DNA from: Bifidobacterium lemurum
Lineage (GTDB): Bacteria; Actinomycetota; Actinomycetes; Actinomycetales; Bifidobacteriaceae
NCBI RefSeq assembly: GCF_014898175.1
Contig: NZ_CP062948.1
Coordinates: 1,922,001-1,986,000 of the forward strand
Length of the DNA: 64,000 nucleotides
Direction of reading: 5' to 3'
This document shows positions 37,955-47,820 of this stretch, piece after piece. The notes below the pieces were generated by a model that saw only the letters and a program-made list of their open reading frames with translations, was not told the origin of the DNA and ran no database searches. The translations under genes and the position numbers were made by a program. Every line of letters starts with the position of its first letter. The first letter of the stretch is position 1.

Positions 37955-39808
37955 TTATGCGAGGCCCGAGAGACGGTTGATCAGTTCGGGGTCGCGGGTG
38001 GCGCCCTTGTCGGCGGAGCGGGCGAAGGCCGCGTAGGCCTTAAGCGCCTGGCTCACCTGACGGTCGCGATGCGCGCGGTATCCGTCGCCGGCCTCCAGTT
38101 CGGCGCGACGCTGGGCGAGCTCCTCATCGCTCAACTCCACATCCACCTTGCGGTTCGGAATGTCGATGTTGATGATGTCGCCGTTGCGCACCAGCGCGAT
38201 CGGGCCCTTGTTTGCGGCTTCGGGGGCGATATGGCCGATGGATAGGCCGGAGGAACCGCCGGAGTAGCGGCCGTCGGTGAGCAGGGCCACCTCCTTGCCG
38301 ATGCCCTTGCCCTTGACGAAGGAGGTCGGGTACAGCATCTCCTGCATGCCCGGGCCGCCCTTGGGACCCTCGTAGCGGATGATCAGCGCCATGCCGGGCT
38401 TCAGGGTGTCGTTGAGAATGACTTCGATGGCCTGCTCCTGCGATTCGACGACCAGCGCCGGCCCGCGGAACGTCCAGATCTCCTTGGGCACGCCGGCGGT
38501 TTTCACCACGCAGCCGTCGGGGGCGAGGTTGCCGCGCAGCACGGCCAGACCGCCCTCGGTGACGGCCGGATGCTCGATGTCGTGGATGGCGCCGTTCTCG
38601 CGGTCGTAGTCCAGCTCGTCGAACAGGGTCTCGTGCGTCCACGGATCGGGGGAGATGATATGGCCCGGCGCGGCGCGGTAGAGGTCCTTGGCCTTGTCGG
38701 TGCAGGTGTCGCGCATGATGTCCCAGTCGGCGAGCTTCGCCTCCAAGGTCGGGTAGTCGATCGAGCTGACGTTGCGGTGCAACTTGCCGGCGCGGTCGAG
38801 CTCTCCGAGAATGCCGGTGATGCCGCCGGCGCGGTGCACGTCGGAGATTTCCCACTGGCCGGAGGGGCTGGCCTTGCAGATGCAGGGCACGGTGTGCGAG
38901 ATGCGTTCGATGTCGTCGAGCGTGAAATCCACATCGGCGGACTGCGCCATCGCAAGGATGTGCAGCACGGTGTTGGAGGAGCCGCCCATGGCCACGTCCA
39001 TGGTCATCGCGTTCTCGAACGCCTCCTTGGTGGCGATGGAACGCGGCAGCACCGACTCGTCGTCCTCGTGATAGTAGCGGTTGGCGATATCGACCACCTG
39101 CTTGGCCGCGTCCTCGAACAAGCGCTTGCGATAGGCGTGCGAGGCGAGGATCGTGCCGTTGCCCGGCAGCGCCAGACCGATCGCCTCGGTCAGGCAGTTC
39201 ATCGAATTCGCGGTGAACATGCCGGCGCAGGAGCCGCAGGTCGGGCACACGCTCTTCTCATAGGCGAGCAGATCCTCGTCGGAGATGGAATCGTCGGCGG
39301 TGGCGTACATCACGTCGATCAGATCGGTGTTCTTCTTGACCGTGCCGTCGGAAAGCACCGTGGTGCCGGCCTCCATCGGGCCTCCGGAGACGAACACGGT
39401 GGGGATGTTCAGGCGCAGCGCGGCCATCAGCATGCCCGGCACGACCTTATCGCAGTTCGGGATGCAGATAAGCGCGTCGGCGCAGTGCGCGTTCACCTGG
39501 TATTCGACGGTGTCGGCGATGATGTCGCGGCTGGGCAGCGAGTACAGCATGCCGGTGTGGCCCATGGCGATGCCGTCGTCCACGGCCATGGTGTTGAACT
39601 CGCGCGGGATGCCGCCGGCGGCCTTGACGGCCTCGGCGACCAGGCGGCCCACCTTGTTCAGATGCACATGTCCGGGAAGGAACTCGTCGAAGGAGTTGGC
39701 AATGGCGATGATCGGCTTGCCGAAGTCCTTGCCGTCGACGCCGGCGGCGCGGTAGAGGGAGCGGGCGCCCGCGAATACGCGGCCATTCATGATTTTTGCA
39801 GATCGCAT
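37955..39808 (-). CDS. ilvD: Dihydroxy-acid dehydratase
   Basis: Iron-sulfur enzyme that dehydrates dihydroxy acids in valine, leucine and isoleucine synthesis. The 617-residue protein begins [10 protein letters not shown] and shows cluster Cys residues in [12 protein letters not shown] and [17 protein letters not shown], plus the C-terminal [22 protein letters not shown] with the catalytic Ser region. The ATG at 39806-39808 is preferred, because AGAGGG lies at proper spacing and it matches the usual N-terminus; the ATG two codons earlier is too close. It is single and diverges from rpoZ. Confidence 0.97.
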   Translation of the reverse strand: MRSAKIMNGRVFAGARSLYRAAGVDGKDFGKPIIAIANSFDEFLPGHVHLNKVGRLVAEAVKAAGGIPREFNTMAVDDGIAMGHTGMLYSLPSRDIIADTVEYQVNAHCADALICIPNCDKVVPGMLMAALRLNIPTVFVSGGPMEAGTTVLSDGTVKKNTDLIDVMYATADDSISDEDLLAYEKSVCPTCGSCAGMFTANSMNCLTEAIGLALPGNGTILASHAYRKRLFEDAAKQVVDIANRYYHEDDESVLPRSIATKEAFENAMTMDVAMGGSSNTVLHILAMAQSADVDFTLDDIERISHTVPCICKASPSGQWEISDVHRAGGITGILGELDRAGKLHRNVSSIDYPTLEAKLADWDIMRDTCTDKAKDLYRAAPGHIISPDPWTHETLFDELDYDRENGAIHDIEHPAVTEGGLAVLRGNLAPDGCVVKTAGVPKEIWTFRGPALVVESQEQAIEVILNDTLKPGMALIIRYEGPKGGPGMQEMLYPTSFVKGKGIGKEVALLTDGRYSGGSSGLSIGHIAPEAANKGPIALVRNGDIINIDIPNRKVDVELSDEELAQRRAELEAGDGYRAHRDRQVSQALKAYAAFARSADKGATRDPELINRLSGLA

Positions 39809-39883
39809 TTCCATACCCTCTATTCAATCGCTTCAGCGGGACACGAATCCTCCCCGCGATTCGTATGGCGGGACGGCCGTATA

Positions 39884-39913
39884 TTGCGAGGCGTCGGCCC
39901 TCGCGTCTATACT
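39884..39913 (+). promoter_or_regulatory. rpoZ promoter
   Basis: TTGCGA (39884-39889) and TATACT (39908-39913) are separated by 18 bases. The start codon of rpoZ is 45 bases downstream. Confidence 0.65.
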
Positions 39914-39957
39914 TGCTTCGGATTAGATGGATTCCCTATTGTTTGGAGAATAACACC

Positions 39958-40242
39958 ATGGCTTTTGGCACCGCGCCTACCCCCACCGGACTTGCGAACC
40001 CGCCCATCGACGATCTTATGGAGCATGCCGACTCCAAGTACGCGCTGGCGATTTTCGCCGCGAAGCGCGCCCGCCAGATCAACTCCTACTTCACCCAGCT
40101 CAACGAAGGCCTGCTGCAGAACGTCGGCCCGCTGGTCGAATACCAGAACCAGGAGAAGCCGCTGTCCATCGCGTTCCGCGAAATCGACGAAGGCCTGCTG
40201 GAGGAGACCCTCGGCGAGGACGATCTGTCCGAAGGCAACTGA
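39958..40242 (+). CDS. rpoZ: RNA polymerase omega subunit
   Basis: Omega assists folding and assembly of the beta' subunit. The 94-residue protein has the omega core [20 protein letters not shown] and [11 protein letters not shown], followed by a region special to actinobacteria and ending in an acidic tail ([15 protein letters not shown]). The ATG at 39958 follows GGAG with nine bases between; a longer frame upstream has no support. Gmk, often its neighbour, is 3 kb away. Confidence 0.93.
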   Translation: MAFGTAPTPTGLANPPIDDLMEHADSKYALAIFAAKRARQINSYFTQLNEGLLQNVGPLVEYQNQEKPLSIAFREIDEGLLEETLGEDDLSEGN

Positions 40243-40366
40243 CGCCCGTCGTCTCCGCCTGATAGCCGGCTATCGGAACAACCGGTAACATCGGCCGGCA
40301 TGCGCCATTGTCGACCGGCCCGATATCAGGTGCAACGAGACGTGGAATCTGGAGCGAACAAACCTG

Positions 40367-40406
40367 AAGGCTCGCGCCAACCATCCAAGGCTGGCGCGAG
40401 CCTTTT
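40367..40406 (+). terminator. Terminator after rpoZ
   Basis: AAGGCTCGCGCCA (40367-40379) pairs with TGGCGCGAGCCTT (40392-40404) and is followed by TTTT overlap. Confidence 0.92.
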
Positions 40407-40635
40407 GCATGGTGCCAGAGACGCTTAACCGACCGATCGGACGGATAGTCAGGTGGTCGGATGCCAGGTTGAGCGGGTGTCGGCCAGCCGGGCACCCGCC
40501 CGGACGATCGCCATCCGAACCGTCAATCGCCTGTACGACAAGCCACCCAAACGGTCAAACCGAACTGTCAAACCACCCCGCGCCGGCATTACCATCCGAG
40601 AGCATCGCCAACTATCCGAGACATAAGGACCCACA
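40407..40635 (+). promoter_or_regulatory. metK upstream region
   Basis: This 229-base gap holds the metK promoter, which I cannot define. It contains a CGGGTG/CACCCG hairpin (40477-40501 region) and two close GTCAAACC direct repeats (40546 and 40567 area). I looked for SAM riboswitch cores and saw none. Confidence 0.3.
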
Positions 40636-41847
40636 ATGAGCGAACCACGATTGATCAGCGCCGAATCGGTGACCGAAGGCCACCCCGACAAGGTCTGCGA
40701 CCAGATCTCCGACGCGATCCTCGACGACCTGCTGCGACAGGATCCGCAATCCCACGTCGCGGTGGAGACCTCCGCCGCGACCGGCACCTTTCTCATCTTC
40801 GGCGAGGTGACCTCCGAAGGCTATGTGGACGTGCAGGCCAAGGTGCGCGAAGTGCTGCGCCGCATCGGCTACACCAGCTCCGCCATCGGCTTGGACGCGG
40901 ACTCCTGCGGCGTGCTTGTGGCCATCAGCGAGCAGAGCGCCGAAATCAACCAAGGCGTGGCCCGTCTGAGCGGCGAGCGTGAATCCGCCGCCTCTCGCGA
41001 GGAGCGTTACGAGGCGCAGGGTGCCGGCGACCAGGGTGTGATGTTCGGCTACGCGACCGACGAGACCGATACGTTGATGCCGCTGCCGATCTATCTGGCG
41101 CATAAACTGTCCTATCGTCTGGCCCAGGTGCGTCATGACGGCACGGTGCCGCATCTGCGCCCCGACGGCAAAACGCAGGTCACCATCGAATACGACGAGA
41201 ACAACACGCCCCGCCGTGTGGACACGGTACTCATCTCCACCCAGCATGACCCCGAAGCCACCCATGAATGGCTGGAGACCCAACTCAAGGCGCATGTGAT
41301 CGATCCGGTGCTCGACGAGGCGTTGGGTACCGGCGTGGAACACGGCTCCTACCGCCAGCTGGTGAACCCCACCGGCTCCTTCGTGCTGGGCGGGCCGGCC
41401 GCCGACGCGGGACTGACCGGCCGCAAGATCATCGTCGACACGTATGGCGGTGCCGCGCACCACGGCGGCGGCGCGTTCTCCGGCAAGGATCCGAGCAAGG
41501 TGGACCGTTCCGCCGCCTATGCGACCCGTTGGGTGGCGAAGAACATCGTGGCGGCCGGGCTTGCGCATCGCGTCGAGGTGCAGGTCGCCTACGCGATCGG
41601 CGTGGCCGACCCGGTGAGCGTGAACGTGGAGACCTTCGGCACCGAGATCGACGTGAGCCGCGACCAGATCGCCGCCGCCGTGCGTCAAGTGTTCGACCTG
41701 CGCCCCGCCGCGATCATCGACGAGCTCGACCTGAAGCGCCCGATTTACGAGCGCACCGCCGCCTACGGCCACTTCGGCCGCACCGACGTGGAATTCCCGT
41801 GGGAGCGCGTCAACAAGGTCGAGGAGCTCAAAGCCGCAGTGCGCTAG
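40636..41847 (+). CDS. metK: S-adenosylmethionine synthase
   Basis: Makes SAM from methionine and ATP. The 403-residue protein has the N-terminal [20 protein letters not shown] with active-site His and Asp, the loop [37 protein letters not shown] and the P-loop-like [20 protein letters not shown] purine-rich site lies before the ATG (AAGGACCCACA). It is monocistronic, between two terminators. Confidence 0.97.
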   Translation: MSEPRLISAESVTEGHPDKVCDQISDAILDDLLRQDPQSHVAVETSAATGTFLIFGEVTSEGYVDVQAKVREVLRRIGYTSSAIGLDADSCGVLVAISEQSAEINQGVARLSGERESAASREERYEAQGAGDQGVMFGYATDETDTLMPLPIYLAHKLSYRLAQVRHDGTVPHLRPDGKTQVTIEYDENNTPRRVDTVLISTQHDPEATHEWLETQLKAHVIDPVLDEALGTGVEHGSYRQLVNPTGSFVLGGPAADAGLTGRKIIVDTYGGAAHHGGGAFSGKDPSKVDRSAAYATRWVAKNIVAAGLAHRVEVQVAYAIGVADPVSVNVETFGTEIDVSRDQIAAAVRQVFDLRPAAIIDELDLKRPIYERTAAYGHFGRTDVEFPWERVNKVEELKAAVR

Positions 41848-41853
41848 TGGAGT

Positions 41854-41911
41854 AACCCCACCGGAGCACCGTGGCATCGCCCCATCCGAGCATCTCGGGT
41901 GGGGTTGATTT
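41854..41911 (+). terminator. Terminator after metK
   Basis: AACCCCACC (41854-41862) pairs with GGTGGGGTT (41898-41906) around a long loop, followed by GATTTCTT. The following gap to 42091 shows no other clear element. Confidence 0.55.
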
Positions 41912-42091
41912 CTTCGTCCCAACGCAATGGGGCCATGATTCCGCGTGGGTTGTGCGGTGGCATAGCACGAGAAGGCGTTCGATGGGGCATAATCCGCTAG
42001 ATATGCCTTGCGGCGTCCCTGCAACGAGCCGGCCTATGCCATGCGTTGACGGCCGCGCTTCCGGCAACGCGTTACAGTGGAGGGCATGAGT

Positions 42092-44347
42092 ATGAGCGAC
42101 GCCGAGCAGTTGGCGCTTGACGGGCTGGCCCCGCGCAAGCGCCGCCGCCGCGCGCCCGCGGAGCACACGCCGGCGGCGCACGACCCCGTTGCCCATGTGG
42201 TGCTCGACGTGCAGGCCATGCATCTGGGCCAGACCTTCGACTATCTCATCGACGAGAAGGACGCGGACGTGGCCGTGCCCGGCGCGTTGGTACGCGTGCG
42301 TTTCGGCGGCCAGCGCGTCAACGGCGTGATCTGGGGCAGGAGCGACGACAGCGACACGCCGAGATCCTCCCTGCGCTATCTCGAACGCGTGCTCGGCGGC
42401 GACGTGCTGGTGCCCGCCTCGATGCGTGACGACATCACCGCCATCGCCGAAGCGTACGGCGGCACACGGGCCAATATCCTGCGGTTGGCGGTGCCGCCGC
42501 GCGTGGTCAAAATCGAACGCGAACAGCGTCTGGCCGCGTCCTTCAATCGCAAGCCTTCCCCGATTCTGTCCCAGGCCGTGGAACGCCGCGGCGAGATGCT
42601 GGAGGCCTCATACGGCCAGTGGAACATGTTGCGCGACGCGCTTGCGGGAACGGGTTTCCGTCCATTCGTATTCGATTCGCTGCCCGGCGTGGGGGAGCAG
42701 GCGCGCTGCGTCGCCTGGATGATCGCCCAGTCGTATCTGGCCGGGCATGGCGCGGTGGTGGTGCTGCCCACCATGCGCGAGGTGGGCGATGTGATGCTCG
42801 CCCTGCGGGAACTCGGCTTGCGTCCCTTCGGTCCCGCTGCTGATGCCCCGCAGGGCGCCAACCCGTCAGGTATGGGCGCGTGGCGTGGCGACGTGGCGGT
42901 GCTGACCGCGTCCACCGCCCCCGCCGACCGATACCGCGCCTACTTCGCCACCGCCATCGGACAGGTGCGCTGCGTGATCGGCACGCGCGCCGCCATGTAC
43001 GCGCCGGTCGACGGCCCCGCCCTGTTCGCCATCGTCGACGACGTCGCCTACCAGCAGGCCGACGGCATGATGCCGTACGCCCAAGCTCGCGGCGTGCTGC
43101 GTCTGCGCGCCGAACGCCACGGCGGCGTGTTCGTCGCCATCGCCAACGCGCGCAGCCCCATCAGCCACGCGGAGGTCGAAGGCATCGGCGCGGCCACCGC
43201 CACCGGCGGCCCGGCCACGGCGATCCACGCGCTGCCCACGGTCACCCGGGAACGCATGCCTTGGGTGCGCTGGCTCAACCGCGACGAACTGGCCCGACTG
43301 GCGGACCCCTCCATCGGCGCGCGCGTGCCGCACACCGCCGTGAACAACATCCGGCAGGCGCTCGACAGTGGCCCCGTGCTGTTCTCCATCCCCTCCGACG
43401 GCGTGAGCGAGGCGTTGAGCTGCGCCGCATGCCATCGTCAGGCGCGATGCCGTCGCTGTTCCGGGCCGCTGGCGACGGTGGCCGGCAACCGCACCCCCCG
43501 ATGCCGTTGGTGCGGCGCGGCGGCGGTGAACTGGGTCTGCCCGGGATGCAAGGGCGAACGCCTGCGCGTGGTGCGCGTGGGCGCGGCCGGCACCGCGGAC
43601 GAGCTGCGCAAACTGTTCCGCGGCGTGCCGATGCTGCTCTCCAGCCCCAGCCAGCCCAAAGGCGTGATCCACGAGATCACCGCGCAACGGATGATCGTGA
43701 TCGCCACGCCCGGCGCCGAACCACGCGTGAACCCCGTCACCGACGAGCAGGGAGCGGCCGGGCACGAGTACAGCGCGGTCGCGATCCTCGACGCGTGGAC
43801 CAGCCTGTATTCGCCCGGCATGGACGCGCGCGTGGACACGTTGACCGCGTGGATGCGCGTGGCCGCCATGTGCGCGCCACGTTCGCGCGGCGGCCAGGTG
43901 CTGATCCTCGGCGAGACGGATCCCGCCATCGCGCAGTCGATGATGATGTGGAATTCCGCGCTGCTCGCCGCCAAAGACGTTGAGGAGCGTGGCGAGATCG
44001 GACTGCCGCCCGTGGTCGCCGCCGCCTGCGTGTGGGGGCAGCGCGATGCGGTGCGTTCGCTGCTGCTCAGCATCGGCGCGATGGACGGCGGCGATATGGC
44101 CGTATGCCCCGCCCCCGACGGCAGGGAATTGCCGGCCGTGCTTGGTCCGGTGCCGATTCCTCCGCCGCGCACGGTGGACGCGCGCGAGTTGGAGGTCACC
44201 GCCGACCGCGTCAAGGCGGTGGTGCTGGTGCCGCGGTCGCGCCGCGGGGAACTCGCCCGACGACTGCATATGCAGGTCGCCCGCCATGTGGCCGCCCGCA
44301 AGCCCGGCGAATTGCGCTTCCAGATTGACCCCAAGGATCTGATCTGA
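42092..44347 (+). CDS. priA: Actinobacterial PriA (primosomal protein N') with decayed helicase motifs
   Basis: PriA recognises stalled forks and reloads the replicative helicase. The 751-residue protein keeps the 3' DNA-binding domain (VAHVVLDVQAMHLGQTFDYL) and four zinc-type Cys pairs (CAAC, CRRC, CRWC, CPGC; about residues 441-487). The Walker A position reads SLPGVGEQARC, without the GKT/GKS Lys, and the DEAH position reads IVDDVAYQQ, so ATPase activity is unlikely; this is a known trait of actinobacterial PriA. The ATG at 42092 has GGAGGG seven bases upstream. Confidence 0.9.
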   Translation: MSDAEQLALDGLAPRKRRRRAPAEHTPAAHDPVAHVVLDVQAMHLGQTFDYLIDEKDADVAVPGALVRVRFGGQRVNGVIWGRSDDSDTPRSSLRYLERVLGGDVLVPASMRDDITAIAEAYGGTRANILRLAVPPRVVKIEREQRLAASFNRKPSPILSQAVERRGEMLEASYGQWNMLRDALAGTGFRPFVFDSLPGVGEQARCVAWMIAQSYLAGHGAVVVLPTMREVGDVMLALRELGLRPFGPAADAPQGANPSGMGAWRGDVAVLTASTAPADRYRAYFATAIGQVRCVIGTRAAMYAPVDGPALFAIVDDVAYQQADGMMPYAQARGVLRLRAERHGGVFVAIANARSPISHAEVEGIGAATATGGPATAIHALPTVTRERMPWVRWLNRDELARLADPSIGARVPHTAVNNIRQALDSGPVLFSIPSDGVSEALSCAACHRQARCRRCSGPLATVAGNRTPRCRWCGAAAVNWVCPGCKGERLRVVRVGAAGTADELRKLFRGVPMLLSSPSQPKGVIHEITAQRMIVIATPGAEPRVNPVTDEQGAAGHEYSAVAILDAWTSLYSPGMDARVDTLTAWMRVAAMCAPRSRGGQVLILGETDPAIAQSMMMWNSALLAAKDVEERGEIGLPPVVAAACVWGQRDAVRSLLLSIGAMDGGDMAVCPAPDGRELPAVLGPVPIPPPRTVDARELEVTADRVKAVVLVPRSRRGELARRLHMQVARHVAARKPGELRFQIDPKDLI

Positions 44348-44422
44348 ATCATGCCTTCGAATCGTCCCCTTGGCATGGGACGATGGTGACGGATGATTCC
44401 CGTGACTTTTGAGGAGGCAACC

Positions 44423-45127
44423 ATGAAGGGATGGCCCGGCGAGCCGGACATGGACTATGACGTGATGGTGGCGCAGGGCGAGGCCGCGGCGAATGCCGGC
44501 AAGCCCGTCACCGACGTGATCTTCGACTTCGGCAACGTGCTGATCTACTGGGATCCGGCGGCCGTGCTGGTGCCCCGCTACCGCCAGAAGACCATCGACC
44601 AGTTCCTCGACAATGACATCTCCGGCTTCTACGACAGCTGCGACATGATGGATGGCGGCGCGACTATTGCCGAGAGCGTCGACTGGATGCGCCGTACGCA
44701 TGGCGACAAGTGGGCCGACATCCTCGAATACTACATCGCGAACTTTCTCGACTCCCTGACCGGCATCGTGCCGGGCGCGCGCGTGCTCGTCAACGATCTG
44801 AAGGCCGCCGGTGTGCGTGTATGGGGCCTGAGCAACTGGGATAAGGAGCTGTTCGCCGAGGCCGAGGAGCAGTGCGACATCCTGCGTGAACTCGACGGCA
44901 AAATCGTCTCCGGCTTCGTCGGCATGCGCAAGCCGCATAAGGATATCTACGAGCGCGCCCTGCAGGAGTTCGGCATCACGGCCGAAGGGGCCGTATTTAT
45001 CGACGACAAGGCGATGAACATCGTGGGCGCGAACGAGGCCGGCATCCGCGGCGTGCGTTTCCAGGACCCGGTGAAGCTGCGCGAACTGCTGATCGCCGCC
45101 GGAGTGGACATCCCCGCGCTGCAGTAA
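44423..45127 (+). CDS. HAD-family phosphatase, YihX-like
   Basis: A 234-residue haloacid-dehalogenase-type hydrolase. Motif I is VIFDFGNVLIYWDP (nucleophile Asp at about residue 34; the usual second Asp is Gly, as in YihX-type sugar phosphatases). Motif II is WGLSNWD, motif III Lys is in GMRKPHKDIYE, motif IV is AVFIDDKAMNI. The ATG at 44423 has GAGGAGG at 44411-44417. It lies between priA and fmt on one strand with small gaps and is probably co-transcribed. The substrate may be a sugar phosphate; not shown by sequence. Confidence 0.88.
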   Translation: MKGWPGEPDMDYDVMVAQGEAAANAGKPVTDVIFDFGNVLIYWDPAAVLVPRYRQKTIDQFLDNDISGFYDSCDMMDGGATIAESVDWMRRTHGDKWADILEYYIANFLDSLTGIVPGARVLVNDLKAAGVRVWGLSNWDKELFAEAEEQCDILRELDGKIVSGFVGMRKPHKDIYERALQEFGITAEGAVFIDDKAMNIVGANEAGIRGVRFQDPVKLRELLIAAGVDIPALQ

Positions 45128-45139
45128 GGAGAAACGGTC

Positions 45140-46156
45140 ATGCTCAGACTGGTGTTCGCCGGCACCCCCGACGTGGCGGTGCCGTCCCTGAAGGCCTTCG
45201 CCGCCGATCCGCGTTTCGAAGTGGTCGGCGTGATCACCCGTCCCGATGCCCCCACCGGTCGCGGCCGCAAACTCATGCCCAGTCCGGTCAAAGCCGCGGC
45301 GCTCGAACTCGGTGTGCCGGTGATCGACTTCAAACCCCGCAGCGACGAATTCCTTGAAATCCTGCGGGAACTGCGCGCCGACATCGCCGCCGTGATCGCC
45401 TACGGCAACATCCTTCCCCAACCGGTGCTCGACGCGGTGCCGCTCGGCTGGTACAACCTGCATTTCTCGAATCTGCCCAAGTGGCGCGGCGCGGCCCCCG
45501 TGCAGCGCGCCATCTGGGCGGGCGACGCCACCTGCGGCGCCGACGTGTTCAAAGTCGGCGAAGGATTGGACGACGGCCCCGTCATCGCCTCGATGAGCGT
45601 GGAGCTCACCGGCCGCGAAACCTCCGGCGAGCTGCTCGACCGTTTGGCGGCCGACGGCGCGCCGATGTATGTGGACGCGCTGGCCGCCGTGGGGGAGGGC
45701 ACCGCCGCATTCACGCCCCAGTCGGATGAGGGCGTCCAGTACGCGCATAAGATCACCACCGAGGACGCGCATATCGATTTCGCCGACGATGTGGAATCCA
45801 TCGACCGGCAGGTCCGCGCCTGTACGCCCGCGCCTGGCGCGTGGTGTGTTCTGCACGCCGGCGGTGCTGGTATCGCTGATGGCGCTGACGGCGTTGGTAT
45901 CGAGAACGCCGCAGGCGGCGATGGCAAAGGCACGACCCTGCATGTGTTGTCAGCACGTCCCGCCGACTTGGGCAATCCCAATACCCCGACAGATCTTGGC
46001 GCTGGCGTGATTCGCGCGGGCAAGAAAAACGTGTGGGTCGGCACCGGCACTACGCCGTTGGAGCTGCTCGAAGTCAAAGCGCAAGGCAAAAAAGCCATGC
46101 GCGCCGCCGATTGGGCGCGAGGCGCGCGTCTGACCGACGCCGCCTACTGCGACTGA
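45140..46156 (+). CDS. fmt: Methionyl-tRNA formyltransferase
   Basis: Formylates initiator Met-tRNA using 10-formyl-THF. The 338-residue protein has [17 protein letters not shown], the catalytic Asn-His-Asp set in [20 protein letters not shown] and [20 protein letters not shown], and the C-terminal barrel after residue 210. The C-terminal part contains a Gly/Ala/Asp-rich insertion (about residues 235-260). AAGGAG precedes the ATG by eight bases. It lies 12 bases after the HAD gene. Confidence 0.95.
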   Translation: MLRLVFAGTPDVAVPSLKAFAADPRFEVVGVITRPDAPTGRGRKLMPSPVKAAALELGVPVIDFKPRSDEFLEILRELRADIAAVIAYGNILPQPVLDAVPLGWYNLHFSNLPKWRGAAPVQRAIWAGDATCGADVFKVGEGLDDGPVIASMSVELTGRETSGELLDRLAADGAPMYVDALAAVGEGTAAFTPQSDEGVQYAHKITTEDAHIDFADDVESIDRQVRACTPAPGAWCVLHAGGAGIADGADGVGIENAAGGDGKGTTLHVLSARPADLGNPNTPTDLGAGVIRAGKKNVWVGTGTTPLELLEVKAQGKKAMRAADWARGARLTDAAYCD

Positions 46157-46222
46157 CCCGCGAGGTGCGCATATACCGTGCCCGTCAACGAACGTTGTGC
46201 CTCCCCTCGGGAGGCACAATCA

Positions 46223-46325
46223 AGTTTGGTGTGTCGGCTTCACGAGATAAAGCCGATTTCGCACACCAAACTCAAGAATCAATCGTTTTACTCGGGCAAG
46301 GCCTAACGGCCCGACACACCAAACT
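46223..46325. repeat. AGTTTGGTGTG-bounded repeat, copy B (full form)
   Basis: Perfect 15-base inverted ends AGTTTGGTGTGTCGG (46223-46237) and CCGACACACCAAACT (46311-46325) enclose an internal CACACCAAACT and the core AGAATCAATCGTTTTAC. It lies between the convergent stops of fmt and serB. Confidence 0.82.
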
Positions 46326-46336
46326 CGAAAAGGGTG

Positions 46337-47038
46337 TTAATCGAGGTGGTCGAGCACCAGTCGCAGATCGCGTTCGTTGATGGCGGCGGGAGCGGCGAGC
46401 TGCGTCTTCGGCTTGGCACAGAAGGCGATGCCCAATCCGGCGGCCTGGATCATCGGGATGTCGTTCGCGCCGTCGCCCACCGCCACGGTCTGAGTCATGG
46501 GCACGCCGCACCGCCGCGCCCACTCCCGCAAGGCATGCAGCTTGACCGTCTTGCATACGATCTCACCCAACACGCGTCCGGTGAGGCGTCCGTCCACCAC
46601 TTCCAGCCGGTTCGCCATCCAATAGTCGATATGCGCCTCTTCGGCCAGATGATCCACCACCTCATGGAATCCGCCGGAGACCACGCCGACCTTCCAACCA
46701 TGCGCGTGCAGCGTGTCGATCAGCTCCAACGCGCCGGTGGTGAAGTGGATGCGTGCGCGCACCGCGTCGAACACCGACACGTCCAAACCCTCCAACAGCG
46801 CCACGCGTGCGCGCAAGGCCTCGCAGAACTCCAATTCGCCGCGCATCGCCCGCTCGGTCACCTCGGCGATCCGCTCGCCGCAGCCCGCGGCTTCGCCCAG
46901 CTCGTCGATGACCTCCTCGTCGATCAGCGTCGAATCCACATCCATCACCAGCAGGCCGGGTTTCGACAGCGTAGGGGGTGCAAAGAACTGGTCGGGGGAG
47001 GGCGTCTCGTCAACAAACTGCGCATATTCTTCGGACAT
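46337..47038 (-). CDS. serB: Phosphoserine phosphatase
   Basis: Last step of serine synthesis. The 233-residue HAD enzyme has motif I DVDSTLIDEE, motif II VVSGGF, Lys in the CKTVKLHALREW area, and motif III VGDGANDIPMIQAAGLGIAF, all as in SerB. There is no N-terminal ACT domain, so it is the short form. The start at 47036-47038 has only a weak GAAAGC site. It converges on fmt and diverges from the DedA gene with 29 bases between starts. Confidence 0.95.
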   Translation of the reverse strand: MSEEYAQFVDETPSPDQFFAPPTLSKPGLLVMDVDSTLIDEEVIDELGEAAGCGERIAEVTERAMRGELEFCEALRARVALLEGLDVSVFDAVRARIHFTTGALELIDTLHAHGWKVGVVSGGFHEVVDHLAEEAHIDYWMANRLEVVDGRLTGRVLGEIVCKTVKLHALREWARRCGVPMTQTVAVGDGANDIPMIQAAGLGIAFCAKPKTQLAAPAAINERDLRLVLDHLD

Positions 47039-47067
47039 GCTTTCGATTGTCGGAAAACATTGGGACA

Positions 47068-47820
47068 ATGGCGGGTATGGTTTTTTCCGCTTCCTCAGCT
47101 TTCGTCCTCGCCAACGCCACACCGGCCCCGATCTGCACCACGGAAAGCAGCGGCCTGATAGGCGCGATCACCGATTGGCTGGTGGGGTTGATGGAGACGG
47201 TCGGAGGCCTCGGCGTCGCGTTCGCCATCGCCTTGGAATCCGTCTTCCCGCCCATTCCCAGCGAGGTGATTCTGCCCTTGGCCGGATTCACCGCGGCTCG
47301 CGGTTCGCTCAACCTTTTCGAGGCGATCATCTGGGCCACCATCGGCTCCGTCTTGGGCGCATGGGCGCTGTACGGCATCTCCCGTTGGGTGGGATTGCGG
47401 CGCATCAACCGCGCCGCCGACAAAATCCCCGGCGTCAGCCGCAAGGACGTGGGCAAAGCGAACGACTGGTTCACCAAGTATGGCACCTGGTCGGTGCTGC
47501 TCGGCCGTGTGATTCCCGTGGTGCGCTCGCTGATCTCCATTCCCGCCGGCTTCAACCGTATGAACTTCCTGCAATTCACAGGCTGGACGCTGCTCGGCTC
47601 GGCCGTGTGGAACACGATTCTCGTCTCGGCCGGATATCTGCTCGGCGACCAGTGGTGTTCGATCCAAGGCGCGTTGGGTGTGTTCGAGGATGTGGTCATC
47701 GCCGCCGTGGTTATGGTCATCGTATGGTATGCGGCGCGCAAAGTGCGTAGTGTGGTGCTGAGAAGACGCGTGGCCGCACAGGCCGACGCGGCGGAAGGCA
47801 CTGAGGAGAGCGATGACTGA
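47068..47820 (+). CDS. DedA-family membrane protein
   Basis: DedA/SNARE-associated proteins are undecaprenyl-phosphate or phospholipid transporters with reentrant loops. The 250-residue protein has the signatures ALESVFPPIPSEVILPLAGF (about 45-64) and LLGRVIPVVRSLISIPAGFN (about 146-165), plus about four helices. The exact start is unclear: ATGs at 47068 and 47077 both lack a strong ribosome site. Its stop overlaps the ARC start by eight bases, so it is tied to the pupylation operon by translation. Confidence 0.9.
   Translation: MAGMVFSASSAFVLANATPAPICTTESSGLIGAITDWLVGLMETVGGLGVAFAIALESVFPPIPSEVILPLAGFTAARGSLNLFEAIIWATIGSVLGAWALYGISRWVGLRRINRAADKIPGVSRKDVGKANDWFTKYGTWSVLLGRVIPVVRSLISIPAGFNRMNFLQFTGWTLLGSAVWNTILVSAGYLLGDQWCSIQGALGVFEDVVIAAVVMVIVWYAARKVRSVVLRRRVAAQADAAEGTEESDD

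Noticed and set aside
40407..40635. SAM riboswitch in front of metK
   Set aside because: I saw no SAM-I-type core and no pairing pattern of a known SAM aptamer; only a small hairpin and short direct repeats.
46223..46325. A complete insertion sequence
   Set aside because: The element is only 103 bases and codes for nothing; no transposase gene is in the window, so only a non-autonomous element could be proposed.
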